From Impatiens glandulifera (Eukaryota; Streptophyta; Magnoliopsida; Ericales; Balsaminaceae): DNA of 64,000 nucleotides. Made by a program: the position numbers and the translations under genes. Positions 22,731 through 35,389 of the stretch are shown here, piece by piece. Every line of letters begins with the position of its first letter. Within the stretch, counting starts at the first letter, position 1. The stretch spans positions 19,959,819 through 20,023,818 of the forward strand of contig NC_061868.1 of NCBI RefSeq assembly GCF_907164915.1. The letters run 5' to 3'. The notes beneath the pieces are model-generated. The model searched no databases and was not told the DNA's origin. It was given only the letters and a program-made list of their open reading frames with translations.

Positions 22731-24510
22731 AAAATATTAAGAATAATACTCTATTATGGGAAAAAATTTTCCTAATATTTAATCTTCTTCTATACCTAAT
22801 TCGTCTAGAGAAACTACTAGACCAATGATCAAAAATTTCTTTAAATGTGGTATTTCTACATATAGCAATGGAAACAAGCTTAGGATACGTCGTACCTAGA
22901 CTTTTGACACTATACCAATTGTCGTCCAAAAAAATAATGGAAGAACCATACCCCACAATGAATCTAAACTAGTCAAGAAATATTTCCTACATACAATAAT
23001 TTTTTCGTCTAAATGGAACACCCATCTAGATAATTAGACATTTTGGTGAACCAACCAGACTAATCCGGACCATTCTTACATTTGATAATCAATGACTAAA
23101 GGTTATATGGCTCTATTTTAATTCTACTACACTATTTTGAAAGAGGAATATTATTAAAAGAAATAGGATCTCTAATATTCATTCCCAACCAACAAGATTA
23201 TAAACTATGAGTTAGAAGATCTCTATAAAAAATTACACATTATTTTCTCCATTTTCACCACCACACTCTTAGGAAGAATGAATAAAGACATAATATATGT
23301 GGGCATAGATGACAACACACTCTTAATATATATTAGATGACCTCTTTCGAGATTATTTAACTTTTCCATCTAGACATTTTATATTCTATTGTAGTGATAA
23401 TCGGTGGTTCCAAGAGACCTTGATCATAATTTGGCACCCAATGGCATACCAAGATAGGTTGATGGAAGACCACCAATTCTAATTCCTAACACATTTGTCA
23501 ACCCCGTCCTTCTTTTATTCGAAACAGAATTTGAGAAAAACATGTTTAACTTATAAAAATTAACTTGAAGACCGGGATATGCACCGAATAACCATAAAAT
23601 ATCTCAAAGGTGTTTAAAATTCATGCAGGTAGTCTGAACTATGTGGAGCCGGTCATTAGTGGAAAAAAATTGATATCACAAAAGGATATTTCCTTGACCC
23701 ACAACTCAATCCAAAGATGATTTCCGAGTTTCCTACGAAGCCATCATTTTTTTAAAGGTTTCCATAACAATGACGAATAAGAAAGGATAAAGTGGATCAT
23801 CATGTATAATCCCTTGGTAACTCTTGAAAAATTCCCGAGAACTCCCATTAAAAATGACAAAAAACATAACCATTAAGAGACAAAATCTAATTCAACCAAT
23901 CTATTTTGCACACATTCTCATTATGTCCATTATATCAAATAAAATCTCATAATTTATGTGATCATAAGATTTTTGATGTATAACTTGACAAAAGCACATT
24001 TGTCAAATCTTGAATTAGTAGAGTCAATGCACTAATTGGCTATTAATTAGGCATCACAATGGAATTTGATGAACGCCATCTATTTACTTGATATGTTTGT
24101 CTCTAACATCCTTCACAACCTATTAGTCAAACATTTTATGACAATCTTATAGAAAAGACGAAACGAGAGTGATAAGACTAAAGTTATTCACAACAATAGT
24201 CCATAGAGCTTTACAAATGAGACATGTCAAAGTAGAGTTCAAACTCTTGTTAAATGATGAAAAATGATATAAATGATCAATTGCTTCCATAATTACAGTC
24301 TTAAGGAATGTCACGCCTTTTAAAAAAAGCCAAAGTAAACTCGTCGTATCCCGTCACTTTATCACTTTCACACACCTTAATAGCGTCCTCAACCTCCTCC
24401 GTAAAAAAATGAGCCTCCAACATATCTTTTGGCGTTCTACTAATTGAATAAAAAATAATATCATTCAATTTAGGTATGACCTTAAATGACTTCTCAAACA
24501 ACTCTTATTG
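22720..24510 (-). pseudogene. Decayed LINE (L1-type) reverse transcriptase
   Basis: On the minus strand, three ordered fragments match plant L1-type polymerase. At 24301-24501, ACESDKV-type sequence around VEDAIKVCESDKVTGYDEF fits the EEI..AI..C..DKAPGPDGF motif. Near 23755-23815, DDPLYPFLFVIVMETF fits the conserved GDPLSPFLF block. Near 23440-23500, GGLPSTYLGMPLGA matches the LPSTYLGLPLGA block. At 22720-22956 the C-terminal W...FRR block is visible. The polymerase active-site FADD region is lost, and frames shift repeatedly. No poly(A) tail or ORF1 was identified. Confidence 0.7.
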
Positions 24511-25515
24511 AATATGACAATACTCGTAGAGATTTCTAGTTCACTATCACTATTTCTCTTTCGATGAAGATTAAATTAATCATATTAATTTTTGTTTGTG
24601 CGTTAGAGATCCCATAAAAATATTTAGTGTTTCTATCCCGACTCTTAACCATATAGTTAATTTATTTTTTAATTTAAAAATCTAGTCCGATATAGTAATA
24701 ATGATCCCAAATTTAAATTAAGGCGTTGTTAGTGAGTTAATATTTAAAAAAAATATTTTAGTTAATGATTTAAATAATTTAATTGACCAAGTTTGATTCT
24801 CTCATTTGGCTAATAAACCTGGCAACCTATTTTGGATCTACTTGGTTGATTAGTCCATAATTTTTGGATCAACTTTTAATTTGGTTGTGATAATGCTCTT
24901 CATTTAGTTTACAAGTTGTAGATGTTTGGAGAGATGAGTAGTCGGGTCAACAAAGGTAGCTCGTATTACTGTCGGAAGAATTGGTCTCTTCTCGGCACAA
25001 AAGATATAAATTGATCGGTGAAGTCGCATTGAAGTCATAAGACATTCATTTTGAAACTTAAAGGTGATGTTTTCACGCCAACCAAAACCCATTTTTGCAT
25101 GTGAATCCACCAATAAGCAATGATGGTCATACGATCTAACTATAGTCGTTTTCATCGAAAGAATCTTATGTATGCACATAGGCTTAGATTTCTTTTATAT
25201 ATATATATATATATTCATTTTTTAATTTTAATTTAAATTTTAAAATAGTTCACAATAATAAATTATATAAAAAATCTCTAAAGGCTCGTTAATCGAATTG
25301 AAGAAGTATTTGTAGAAAAATATTATATTTTATTGTTTGGATACCTTAAATAGGGATGAGAACACCTTCATTTATACTATCTAATGGATTATTCTAGATA
25401 TCTAGAAAAATGTAAGAAAATTAATTTTTTTTTGTAAGTGATAAGAGTTTAAATGAATATATTTTAGAGGCTATTAATTATAAAAATAATTAACCAAATA
25501 AAAACTTATACAAAT
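24511..25515. other. No gene recognised
   Basis: It contains a 91-residue minus-strand frame (24904-25179) that I do not recognise, and a (TA)n run at about 25195-25215. The rest is AT-rich non-coding sequence. Confidence 0.4.
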
Positions 25516-27339
25516 CTAATTTTTTTTCAACATTGCCTCCCAAAAGTTTGATTTGCTCTTGACTCCTAAAGCCCCAGTAATTCTTGAGAAAATTGTCCCT
25601 TTAAGCGGTTTAGTAAACATATCGATAAGTTTCTCATCACTTTGATAATATTTAATATCAACTTCATCTTCATAAAAATGTTCTCTTAAGAAGTGAAATC
25701 GATAATGAATGTGGTTCGTTCTCCCACGTAACACCGGATCAAAATTGTTAGGATTTAGGTCGCGGCTGGGGGACCGGGGTTGGCCGGTTATCGCGTCTCA
25801 CTCAAAGGGTGGTGATTAATCCGGTTAGAGATTAACACCGGGGTTTCAATACTATACAAACTGTCACAAACCCTTGAACCGAGTTTAAGTGCGGAAGTGG
25901 TTTGTTTCAGGTTGAAGCAGCACACATACGGGATAGGCAGAACCAGATTTGAATAAGACAGGTTTGGAGATTGCTGGGTCGGTTTTGCAACTTAGTAATT
26001 CGGTTTAGGTGATGTTGAATCGATTGGAGCGGTATTAGTAGGTTAATGCAGATCGGTTAGAATGTAAAGCAGACGGAAAGTAAATAACAATACAGGTTTT
26101 TATGGATGTTCGGAGATGAAACTCCTACGTCACCCCTTCCTCTCGAAACCGCGAGAAGGATATTCACTAAGGAATACACACACAATCAGATCGAGACTTA
26201 TTTTCTACTCGATAACACCCGTACAATTTTAACAGAAATTGTAATTACTCTTCAAATAAATGCTTAAATTCTTTAGAGAGATAGAAAACGATTTTTGACT
26301 TAGGCTATAGAAGACTCTTAGAACTTGTAACCGCATTTATTCCTCTTCAGCTCCTTCTTTTATAGGTGAAATGTGCCAACGGTCACATATCATTTCCTTG
26401 AATCTGATTGGTTGAGCAGAGGTTCAGTGAATCAGACCTGGCGGTCTAGTCTTCAGACCTGGCGGTCTAGTCTTCCAGTGTGTAGGTCAAACCAGCTAGG
26501 TTTGTCTTTTACTCAATATGGCAACTGTCGATTGGACAGTTGCCTGTACCTGGAAGATTGCCTTTCTGATTTATCCTAGAGTGGAAAGATCTTGTAGGAC
26601 CATCTTCTGCAGCCTGCAGACTTTCCTCAGACTTGTATGAATATGACAATACTAAGTCTTTTCCTTCGGTATCATTCTCAACAAATACCCGAAGTGTCTT
26701 TTTATGCTGGTCGGTTGTTTATGTTAACCAGATGACTTCCGGTTTTTCCATAGCTTCTGATTGACCGACTGTTCAATGATTCTGGGCTTCTGATTTGACC
26801 GATCTTGTCTTTCTTGTTCGGTCAGGTTTTTTGGTCGGTTTGATTGCTTGACCGGTTGAGTTTCTTAACTAGTTGAGTTCTTTGACCGGTGGAATTCTTT
26901 ACCTGTTCCTGCACAAGGGATTTGTTTTTGTTATGTTTTATTTAACCGATCTAATTTTATCTAACAAAAATGATATTTTTCAAAACCAAAATTTAAAAAA
27001 TAATTATTAATTCAGCTATAACATGCACGAGGGGATTGTTATAATTTGTATAACGCATTTTTGAGTTTGTAGATTTTCTTTTCCATTCCTTTTTTAACAA
27101 ACTCATACGAATGCTCAAGATAAATTTCTTCTGGAAGAATACCATTAAAGAAGGTTGACTTTGAGATAACTTTCAACCATTTTGAGCTGTAAAAAAAATA
27201 ATAAGTCGAATTGTATCAAGTCTAAAGACGGAGCAAATACCTCTTTGAAGTATTCTCTTTCTTTGTGTTTGTAGCCCTTTTCCATCACTCTTGCTTTGTA
27301 TTTATGGAAATAATCATCAAGATTGGTGTAGACACCCAT
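25516..27339 (-). pseudogene. Ty1/copia pol relic split by a solo LTR
   Basis: At 27145-27339 the minus strand encodes the copia reverse-transcriptase segment around YKARVMEKGYKHKE and KEVFAPSLDL. Broken continuation through 27000-27140 fits the following region. At 25516-25734 it encodes the very end of copia RNase H (GRTNHIHYRFHFLREHF through LIDMFTKPLKGT). Both lie in the same direction, with the solo LTR 25746-26966 inserted between them. Most of the RT palm and RNase H is missing. The AT-rich codon use differs from the copia elements further right, so this is an older, separate lineage. Confidence 0.8.
25746..26966 (-). repeat. Solo LTR, AACCGG-rich copia group
   Basis: It is 1221 bp. 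On the minus strand it starts TGTTAGATAAAATTAG and ends ATCCTAACA. A perfect 5-bp target duplication AAAAT flanks it (25741-25745 and 26967-26971), so it is a complete solo LTR produced by LTR-LTR recombination. It shares with the other copia LTRs here the block ATGGATGTTCGGAG...CTACGTCACCCC (26103-26137) and the TTGAACCGAGTTTAAG hairpin region near 25875. Confidence 0.92.
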
Positions 27340-28548
27340 TTTTCACACCCCAATTTTATAGTTTATGCTTTTAATAAATCCGAGCCTATACAAATTTCTC
27401 GAATTCATTCAAGGGCTTATTGCACGATTTATTTTAAAGACGATTAGTTTTTAGAACAATTGAGTTTTTTTTAAATAATTGATTTTTGATTCTTAATAAA
27501 GTTAAGGTAGTAATTTGTCTATGTTACAACACTTAGAGAAGTTATTATACTTAGAATATTCAAGGTTTTATTTAATTAATTACCTTGGGTATTTTTAAAA
27601 AAATTAAAAATTATTTTACAAAATATATATTAACGTTTTTATAAAATTTGGTTAGGTATATTTTGTTTTCTTTTAATTAGATTAGTTGTTAGATTAATTT
27701 GTTAGATTAGTTGTCTAATTAGATTAGTTGTTAGATTAAATTTTATTTTTGAATAAGTTAGTTAGAATTTTTTTTAGTTAGAATTGTTCCTTAGAAATAG
27801 AAATAAGTAAAAATAAAATTGTTTATTTGTGTTTTTAACAAAAAAAAATTTTTGTAGGATGAAGGGGTGTGTAAAGGGGATAACGTGCAAAAATAAAAAG
27901 ATAATGGTGTTTACACAATCGTGAAAAGCACCATAGGTCAAAAAAGAAAAAAATAGGTTGCTAAAATAAAGGAAGAAGTTGCGAAAGGAAGAATAATTCA
28001 GCCGTGTGTTAAAGAGAAGCGTGAAGGCTTGGTCATTTTTAATTACAAAATTAAAATGACCAAGTATTATATCATTATTAAATAAAGCTTAAATCCCATT
28101 GGATGAAAACTTGACATTTAATGACATGTCAAGTAGAATTGATCCATTATTTTAAACATTTATAAATGTTTAAAATAGTTTTTATTTCCAACGGTCAAGT
28201 TTGTTATATGGGCCTTTGGGCCCTAGGGTTTCATAGCTTTGGCTATAAATACCTCTCTTAACACCCTAAAACAGGACCTTCGACCTCTCTCTCTTTTCTC
28301 TTTTCACATTCACATGACCTTCTTCTTTTTTAAAAAAAAAACTCTTTTTTATTCTCTCATAGCCATAGGCTGCCCAATTCCTTGCACAACCGAAATCAAG
28401 AGCAACCATATTCTAAACTTTTGACTTCCCTTTTTTTACAATGTTTTGCCTATTTCATTAAATAAAAATAATTGCATGCTTTAATTTATTGTTTGCTTGG
28501 CCTCTTTAATTTCGTGCATGATCATGTATATATGTATGTTATGTAACA
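27340..28548. other. Non-coding; TATA-containing leader near 28242
   Basis: AT-rich sequence without a recognisable gene. A promoter-like segment occurs at 28200-28300 (GGGTTTC, then GGCTATAAATACC, then a CT-rich leader). It may be part of an old LTR or the start of a truncated gene. The next element begins at 28549. Confidence 0.35.
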
Positions 28549-29750
28549 TGTTAGGATCGGGATCGCCCTTGGAGGACCGGGGTTCCAGTTTGTCAAGGGA
28601 GAACGCTTACAACAACACAACAATACACACACACTGGTTGGTGATAGTCCAGTTAGAGACTAAAACCGCTTCTTAACACTGCACAAGCTGTCACAGACTC
28701 TTGAACCGGGTTAAAGGAGGAAATGTCTATTTCAGCTTGAAGCAACACACAACGTTTGATTTGGATGTGGTTTATAAGGAGTCGGTTAGAATGGAGAAAT
28801 GGACCAGTTTGGTTTGGAGTAAGTGATAGATCGATTTAGAATGAGTAAGCCGGAAATAAAGAAAACAACACAAGACAAGATTTTTTATGGATGTTCGGAG
28901 CAAACTCTCCTACGTCACCCCTTCTTCTCAGATGATGAGAAGGATTTTCACTAACTTGAATGTTACAACACTCACACAATGCCGAACGAGCCTTAATCAC
29001 TACTCGTCGGTTACACTTTACTCTTATGTAATACAATAACTCAATACAAAAACAATGCTTTCAAGAATTGAAACTACTATTTAGAATCGCGCGTGAGATT
29101 TCTTTTTACAGTTGGATGTTTAATTTTTTCTCTCGTAAGTTCATAACTGTGTTTAATGAAGACCCTTCGTCTTCCTTTTATAGTGGAGAATGTCCTAACA
29201 GTCACATTTTTCTCTCTCCGTTGGATTGGTCATTTGAGGCCACGCCGGTTTAGATATGTTGCGTGCACGTTTAACCTTTCTAACACTTGGCGAGCATGCG
29301 TGCATCGGTTGGGTTCTGATGACGTGAGCGACTTGCATATTTGGACACATGGCCAACATGAACGCTTTGGCCGCCTGATTCAGATTTTGCTTCGGATCTT
29401 GGATAAGCAGATCATCATTATTTTTATGGCATGCTTCTGATCCGGATCTTATCTTCTTGTATATTTCGAAGAAATTTCTATCTTCGTCATATTACGTCAT
29501 CTTATATTTAAAAGTTTCTCGTTGATCTTTTCGTAATATGAGCCGGATGGAATTGAAAGTTTTATTGTTAGCCGGTCCGGTTAAAATATTGAAGTCGGTT
29601 CCTCTTGATCATTACTTGATCATTTGGAGCTGGATTACTACAGAATATGCTTCAGTCAGTCTATGTGGCTTGATCTGTACCTGCACATGGAAATTAGATT
29701 AATTATGTTCTCTGGCCGGTTTAAAATTAACTTACTTAATTTTTCTAACA
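28549..29750 (-). repeat. 3' LTR of a minus-strand copia element (AACCGG-rich group)
   Basis: It is 1202 bp. On the minus strand it begins TGTTAGAAAAATTAAG, directly after the purine tract AAAAAGGGAGAAAT, and ends GATCCTAACA. It carries the conserved hairpin block GGAG-CAAACT-CTCC at 28897-28910 with ACGTCACCCC behind it. Accessory-gene sequence in the same orientation follows at 30035-31431. No partner 5' LTR is identified in the window. Confidence 0.88.
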
Positions 29751-29990
29751 ATTTCTCCCTTTTTGATTATTTAGAATAAATATTCAAAAATTGTAGCGTG
29801 TGGCCGGTTTAAAAATTAATCTACTTTATTTTTCTAACAATTTCTCCTTTTTTTATTATTTAGAATAAATATTCAAAACTTGTAATGTATGGCCGGTTTT
29901 GAGAGAACTTAATTTTGGCCGGTTTTGAAAAAAAAATATGTTTTAGCAATTTTTGCCTTTTTAATACTTTTCAAAGAAAAGTTTCAAAAC
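29751..29990 (-). repeat. Tandem copies of purine tract plus LTR head
   Basis: Immediately internal to the 3' LTR, a unit of about 90 bp is repeated. It contains GGCCGG, AATATTTATTCTAAATAA, the purine tract and the first bases of the LTR, and appears at about 29750-29840 and 29840-29930, with a degraded third. The same arrangement occurs at 49421-49620 and 63153-63305. Confidence 0.75.
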
Positions 29991-30034
29991 AAGTTATTTT
30001 TCAAGTACAAGTTATAATTGAAATTTAATATTTT

Positions 30035-31431
30035 TTAAAAATAGCTAAGTTCATCTTCTTCGGCTTGGATTCGAAGAGCTGCTTCGGCATCCATTTGGAT
30101 TTGTTCTTGATTGTTAGCCGCTTGCAGCTTAGTTAGCTCCTCAATTTGAGTTGCCATGATTTGCATCATTTCAAGGAGCGGTGCGGTTGCCGTTTCAACT
30201 GTCCTTTCAACTGTTGTTTTAACCGACGCTTTAACCGTTTTAATTAGTTCAGCTTGGAGGGAGGAGATTCTGACTTCCGTGACCGTGTGATATTCGTTGA
30301 TGGATGAGGCGACGGTATCGGTAATGATCCCTTTAATGCGTTCGATTTCCTGACTTTGATCAGCTTGATGGGAATGAACCGACACGACCCTCTCTTGACC
30401 GGTTGAGAATTGTTCCTGTTGGGTAGCATGGGAAGAAGAATTACTTGGAGATTTAGCCCGGTTGTCTCCGTTCTCATTTTCTTGCGGTTGAGATCCCTCT
30501 TGTCGGTCTTCTGCTGGTTTGGAGGATACACCGATTTCAAAGATTAGATTGCTTTGATAGTTTTCGGGATGCAGAAAATGATCTCGGCATTTTTCTTTCC
30601 ACTCTGCCTCTAACAGTTTGATGGTGCTGATAATATATTTTCGCACTTTCTTTAACCGCTCAATCATCTTTATTTCCATCTGGTTCGGTTCTTTTTCACC
30701 CGCATCAATTAGGGCTGCGGTTACTGCTTTCAACTTGGAATATTCGTCGACTAAATCCGCTCTGACCAGGGCCGCTGGGATAATATCGGTGTTTGCAAGT
30801 TCGAGGGCCTCCTGCTCTAACTTCAATAACTCCGACCAATATTTATTTCTTATGAAGTCGAGGAGCATGTGTGATAACTTGGTTTCACTTCTCATGTTGC
30901 ACCAAAAGTGAAAAGGACGGGATATTCCATCAGATTCTTCTTGCATGTGACCGATAAGTTGTTAAAACATAGTTTCTTCTTCTTCTTCCGAAATCGGATC
31001 TTCAACATTCGGTATGATTTCAGGTTGGATAGGATCGGTTGGATTTCATTGCGAGTCACTTCCCCCTTAAACCGGAGGATCTTCGACCATGACTTGTTTT
31101 CCTTTAGAAACCTGAGATGGACCTTCAGGTGTGATGGTTGGATTGGATGGCCCCTCTTGGGCCGACTGTGAGTTGGATCCGGTTGGGATAGATTTGTCCC
31201 CAACCGAACTGGATGGATGTCTTTCTCCATCGTCTCCCTCTTGCTACCATCATCTCTTACATACCCGTTATTAAAGAACTCGTACACGTCCTCTTCGAGG
31301 ATGGTGTCCGATCCTTCAAGGAATCTCCGTAAACTGGAGTCAAGTAGAGGTTGAAAAAGAACACCTTCGAATCTGGAGTTCAACACCTCATCAAAATCAA
31401 CAATGATGGTGTTTCGGAGTTCGGCATTCAT
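30035..31431 (-). pseudogene. Hybrid accessory gene: B-type start joined to C-type tail
   Basis: The ATG at 31431 begins MNAELRNTIIVDFDEV, closely matching accessory gene B of the element at 50577 (MSAELRNTLIIDF). After about 60 residues (through EFFNNGYVRDDGS) the similarity switches to the disordered middle and tail of gene C. From 30946 down, ETKLSHM, LKLEQEALELANT and the TATAPLLEMMQIMATQIEE coiled-coil segment match gene C at 61740-62400. A deletion that fused the two genes explains this. A frameshift separates the halves. The TATA box at 31536-31543 precedes the ATG by about 105 bp. Confidence 0.8.
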
Positions 31432-31535
31432 CTTTGAAGTGAAGATTGAGAGTCAGAGGAATGAGTTTGAAGATTCAAAATATAGAGAGAGAAAGATATT
31501 TCTGAAGTGTGATTTGTTTGAAGAATGGTGAAGTC

Positions 31536-31543
31536 TTTATATA
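31536..31543 (-). promoter_or_regulatory. TATA box of the hybrid accessory gene
   Basis: TATATAAA on the minus strand lies about 105 bp upstream of the ATG at 31431, followed by a C/T/A-rich leader. It matches the promoter layout of accessory genes elsewhere in the window. Confidence 0.6.
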
Positions 31544-31812
31544 GTAAAGGCGGTTGAGGAGCATTAAATGAGAATATTTTGAAAAATTAGACCGTTCATG
31601 TATGGTCATAAATGCTTGATGCCTTTTCAAGAGAATAATCTGTTTGGGAAAGGTGATTAGTAGGCTGTCTAGTCTATCCGGATTAGACACGCCTTTTGGG
31701 AAGTGAATATTTCTGTTTCCAAGATTGATTTGAAGTTGTTTGATGTAGAATATTTTAGAGTATTAATGTTTTTATTTTCCCAAGATTTTACTAGAAAAGG
31801 AAAGAGATAATT

Positions 31813-33657
31813 TGATAGGATCGGCTTTATCGATAGAGACGGGGGTCTGGCTAAGGATGAAGGCTTATAAAAAACAGTTTGAAAGAAATCCTGTTAGGGA
31901 TTTAATTCGCTTTCTATTCTACGCAAACTTGTATAAACACTTGAAACGGATTCAAGGCAGAATTGTTTACTTGGGTTTGAAGCACAAGATGAAATATGAA
32001 AATATGACAGAAATGAAGAACACAACAGTTTGTTTATGGATGTTCGGAGAAACTCTCCTACGTCACCCCTTCTTCCAACCACAGGAAGGATTCACTATAA
32101 TATGATTAGAATCAAATACAGTTTTCACACACTTAGCTCACTATTGAACATAACACTTTCTATTCAATTACAAGATGAAGAATATCACTCAGCTAAAGGT
32201 GTTTTGATTCTAGCTCTCTCTCGATTCACACACATTACAATCAGAAAGAAGCTTCATAGAATAAGTTCAGTAAGCAAGCTGATTGAGTAGTTTCTCTCTC
32301 TGTAATCAGATTGCTTGTTCGTAAGACTTGTTAAGGCAGATTGTCCGTTGTCCTTGAGATTTTTTAAATACTGAGCATGAGCTAACGGTCGAATCTTCAA
32401 GAATGATACGTGGCACTCTTCCATTGGAAAGCCTCCATTGTACACAGCAGGTTCTGAGCACAAGGAACGTGGCCGTACAGAACTAGTAGTGCGCCGAATA
32501 TTCCATCAGGGATGTACCTGCAAAACGAGTAATGTGAGGAAAATTCTCTTACATGGAATTCCTTGATTGGATGCATATAGAAGTAGGGTACAGCTATAGC
32601 ACGTGGGTAGGAGAAATGCTAGATTCAAGCGTACTACTTAAACTGAGCATTAAACGTATTTCAGTTAGTGAAAATCAGTCTAATAAAATAAGTCATCTCC
32701 TACTAACAGAAAAACGTCTATTAGACCGCGTGGTCTAATAGAATTAGACTCGCGTCTAATTACAATAACCATTAGACTGCACGTCTAACTCCACTGAGTT
32801 AGATTGCACGTCTAATTCCGGTTCTACCTCAGACTTGTCTGAAGGAGTTAGACTCACGTCTAACTTTCATTAATTAGACCACACGCCTAATTATTCAATA
32901 ACCATTAGACTGCACATCTAACTCCACTAAGTTAGACTGCACGTCTAATTCCGGTTCTACCTCAGACTTGTCTGAAGAAGTTAGACTCACGTCTAACTTT
33001 TATTAATTAGACCACACGTCTAATTATTCAATAACCATTAGACTGCACGTCTAACTTCACTGAGTTAGACTGCACGTCTAATTCCGGTTCTACCTCAGAC
33101 TTGTCTGAAGGAGTTAAACTCACGTATAACTTTCATATTCTATTAGACTATACGTATAACTTCATTAAGTTAGACTTACGTCTAATTCCGTGTATTCATT
33201 AGACCATCTGTCTAATTCTTTACACATCTATTAGACTACACGTCTAACTCCGATGAGTTAGAATGTACGTCTAATTTTATTAGATTTACGTCTAATTCCG
33301 TGTATTCATTAGACTATCCGTCTAATTCTTTACACATCTATTAGACTACACGTCTAACTACGATGAGTTAGACTGTACGTCTAATTCTATTAGACTTACG
33401 TCTAATTCCGTGTATTCATTAGACCATCTGTCTAATTCTTTACACATCTATTAGACTACACGTCTAACTCCGATGAGTTAGACCTTGCGTCTAATTTTAA
33501 GCAATGAAAGCCAAAATGGTCTAATGACCCTCATTAGATCCAAGTCTTATAACATATTGTCTCAATACACCTGTATCAAAACTCATAAGTTATTTCATCA
33601 TCAAAATATCAGTAGTTAAATTATTTTAACACTTAGTCAAAATAATTTGACCCAACA
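31813..33657 (-). repeat. 3' LTR, TTAGAC-palindrome copia group
   Basis: It is 1845 bp. On the minus strand it starts TGTTGGGTCAAATTATTTTG after a purine tract (AAAAAGGGGGAAAT) and ends GATCCTATCA. It is the same family as the LTRs at 37885 and 45604 but about 500 bp longer because of an expanded palindrome array. The conserved hairpin block ATGGATGTTCGGAG...CTCCTACGTCACCCC lies at 32038-32070. Confidence 0.85.
32720..33500. repeat. Array of TTAGAC...GTCTAA palindromes in the LTR
   Basis: More than twenty near-perfect palindromes lie in about 780 bp. Examples are ATTAGACC-GCGT-GGTCTAAT at 32720-32739, ATTAGAC-TCGC-GTCTAAT at 32743-32760 and TTAGAC-TGCAC-GTCTAA at 32772-32788. Loops are 4-6 nt. 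Larger units of about 115-120 bp, containing GGTTCTACCTCAGAC, are also tandemly repeated. Confidence 0.9.
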
Positions 33658-33941
33658 ATTTCCCCCTTTTTGATGAAGAAATTGCAGACCTGCATACATA
33701 TATCAAAACAGGCATTCATCATACAAATAAACAAAAAGCATGCAAGTAATCATTCAAAAACATCCAAGTTAATCACATTGAGTGTTTTCAGAAGAAACAC
33801 TCAAAACATTGTTCAATGTAACCAGAATAAGTTTACCAAAAGCATCGTGAAAACATTCAAAATAACTTCAAAAAGACATTTAATCACTATTCTTCTTCTT
33901 CTTCTTCCTGGTCATGACTTCTGGAAAGGATAGACTTCAAC

Positions 33942-34652
33942 CTAAGAGATCTCTAAGACTGCAGTTAGACGGGAGTTGGAGTCTTCTCTTTTCCTTTTCA
34001 TAGACTTGAGTGTTTCCACCCTTTGAATATAATCTACCACTTTCTAGTAGTTCAGGATCTTAGAGGGAAGGGGAAAGCTCTTACCGGGTTCGTTCAGGAG
34101 GAAAAAAGAAGAGAGTGAGAGGACCATCATATCCGAAAATTTTCTTTCGAGCAACAACCATTCTGACAAGATTCCCAAAGAGAAAGCTTGTCCAGTTCAC
34201 AGGAACCCCCTGGTGATAGCAACCATTATCTGAAAGACTTTTGTACAATACTTGTACGAGGTTTCTTTAGATAGAAGGGATTTAGATATGATATCGCTTA
34301 AGAGAGCATATTCAACCTTCAGGAGGTTTTTCTTTCCATGAATATCTACTTCAGGGGAATCGGAAAAGACTTTCATCATCGAAATGATTAGGTTAGGAGG
34401 AGTGGTCGAGAAATCATCAATACCTTCTTTTGGGAGATGGAAAAATGCACCAAAAGATTCTTCTGAAATACAGACCATTTTCCCCATTACTGCTCCAACA
34501 ATAACACTGTCTTGATAGATGCTAGCGGTTTCGAAGAATTCGTTAACTAGCTGTTCGTGATAGGTTTCATGAGGGGTGAGGAATCTTCTCAGCCCATAAG
34601 CTTTTTTATTGATGTTGAATTGATCTGTTTCAACAGAAAGCCTAGAATTCAT
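33942..34652 (-). pseudogene. A-type accessory gene of the TTAGAC copia group
   Basis: The ATG at 34652 starts a domain of about 230 residues homologous to accessory gene A at 57685. Shared features are the ELFxxA-like stretch (LVNEFFETASIYQDSVIVG), SEESFGAFFHLPKEGIDDF, and later FQIMVAITRG followed by VNWTSFLFGNLVRM. A one-base shift in a G run near 34205 breaks the frame, and one stop follows before the end at 33942. It lies directly internal to the 3' LTR 31813-33657, with no gag or pol behind it. A TATA-like TTAAATA at 34944-34950 is weaker and more distant than in the other copies. Confidence 0.7.
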
Positions 34653-35389
34653 CTAGGGATTGATTTTGACTATAGAAAGCACAAAATTGAACGCTAAATA
34701 AGTTCAACCCGATTGAAATTCAAAAATTCCAACTTGAATCATATATTGAATTATAGAAGTTTTGGAAGCTTACTAGTTATTGGATAACAATCCAATGATC
34801 TTTATGAAGCTTTTCAAACTCTTGATTGAAGCTTGGAACGCCTGAATGATTTCTTCAAAACTAGTCCGCGGAGCATTGTATCTTCAAACATGCTTTAATT
34901 GTTGGATTTTGTTCGATGAATTGTAAGAAGGAGACCTATGGAGTATTTAAACTTAAGCTAGGTCGGTTTCGAAGTCGAATTCATATCGAATCAAGCTAGG
35001 TCGTTTATATTTTGTCTTTCTGGCCTAGTTATAGGGTAGGATTTTAATTTTCATCATAGAAGAAATAAAGGCGATGGAGAGACGTGCATGTTGGCATTGT
35101 TTGGAGGGATAAGGATAAGTCATGGCGGGAATAGAGCTTCTGGAAGGTAGCCGGTGTCTGACATGATTCTCTGGCCTTGCAAAAAAGATTAACAAAACAA
35201 CGTCGTTTTGTTTAAATGAAACGGGTCGTTGTGTTCCATTGGCATTCCATCAGTCGCATGCATTCCGTTAGCGTCCTAGCTAAAAGTCGTTATCCATTCT
35301 CCTACGGCCCATGCGTGCGTTGTCTTCGTTACAGCCGGCTATGCGGGCGTGTCTGGGTCTGTCAAATTTTCATGCTTACAAGAAATCAA
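34653..35389 (-). other. Upstream region of the A-type gene, no further gene seen
   Basis: Probably the leader and promoter region of the 34652 gene. A palindrome AAAACAACGTCGTTTT near 35192 is of a kind common in plant intergenic DNA. The boundary with the following tandem repeat is near 35390. Confidence 0.35.
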
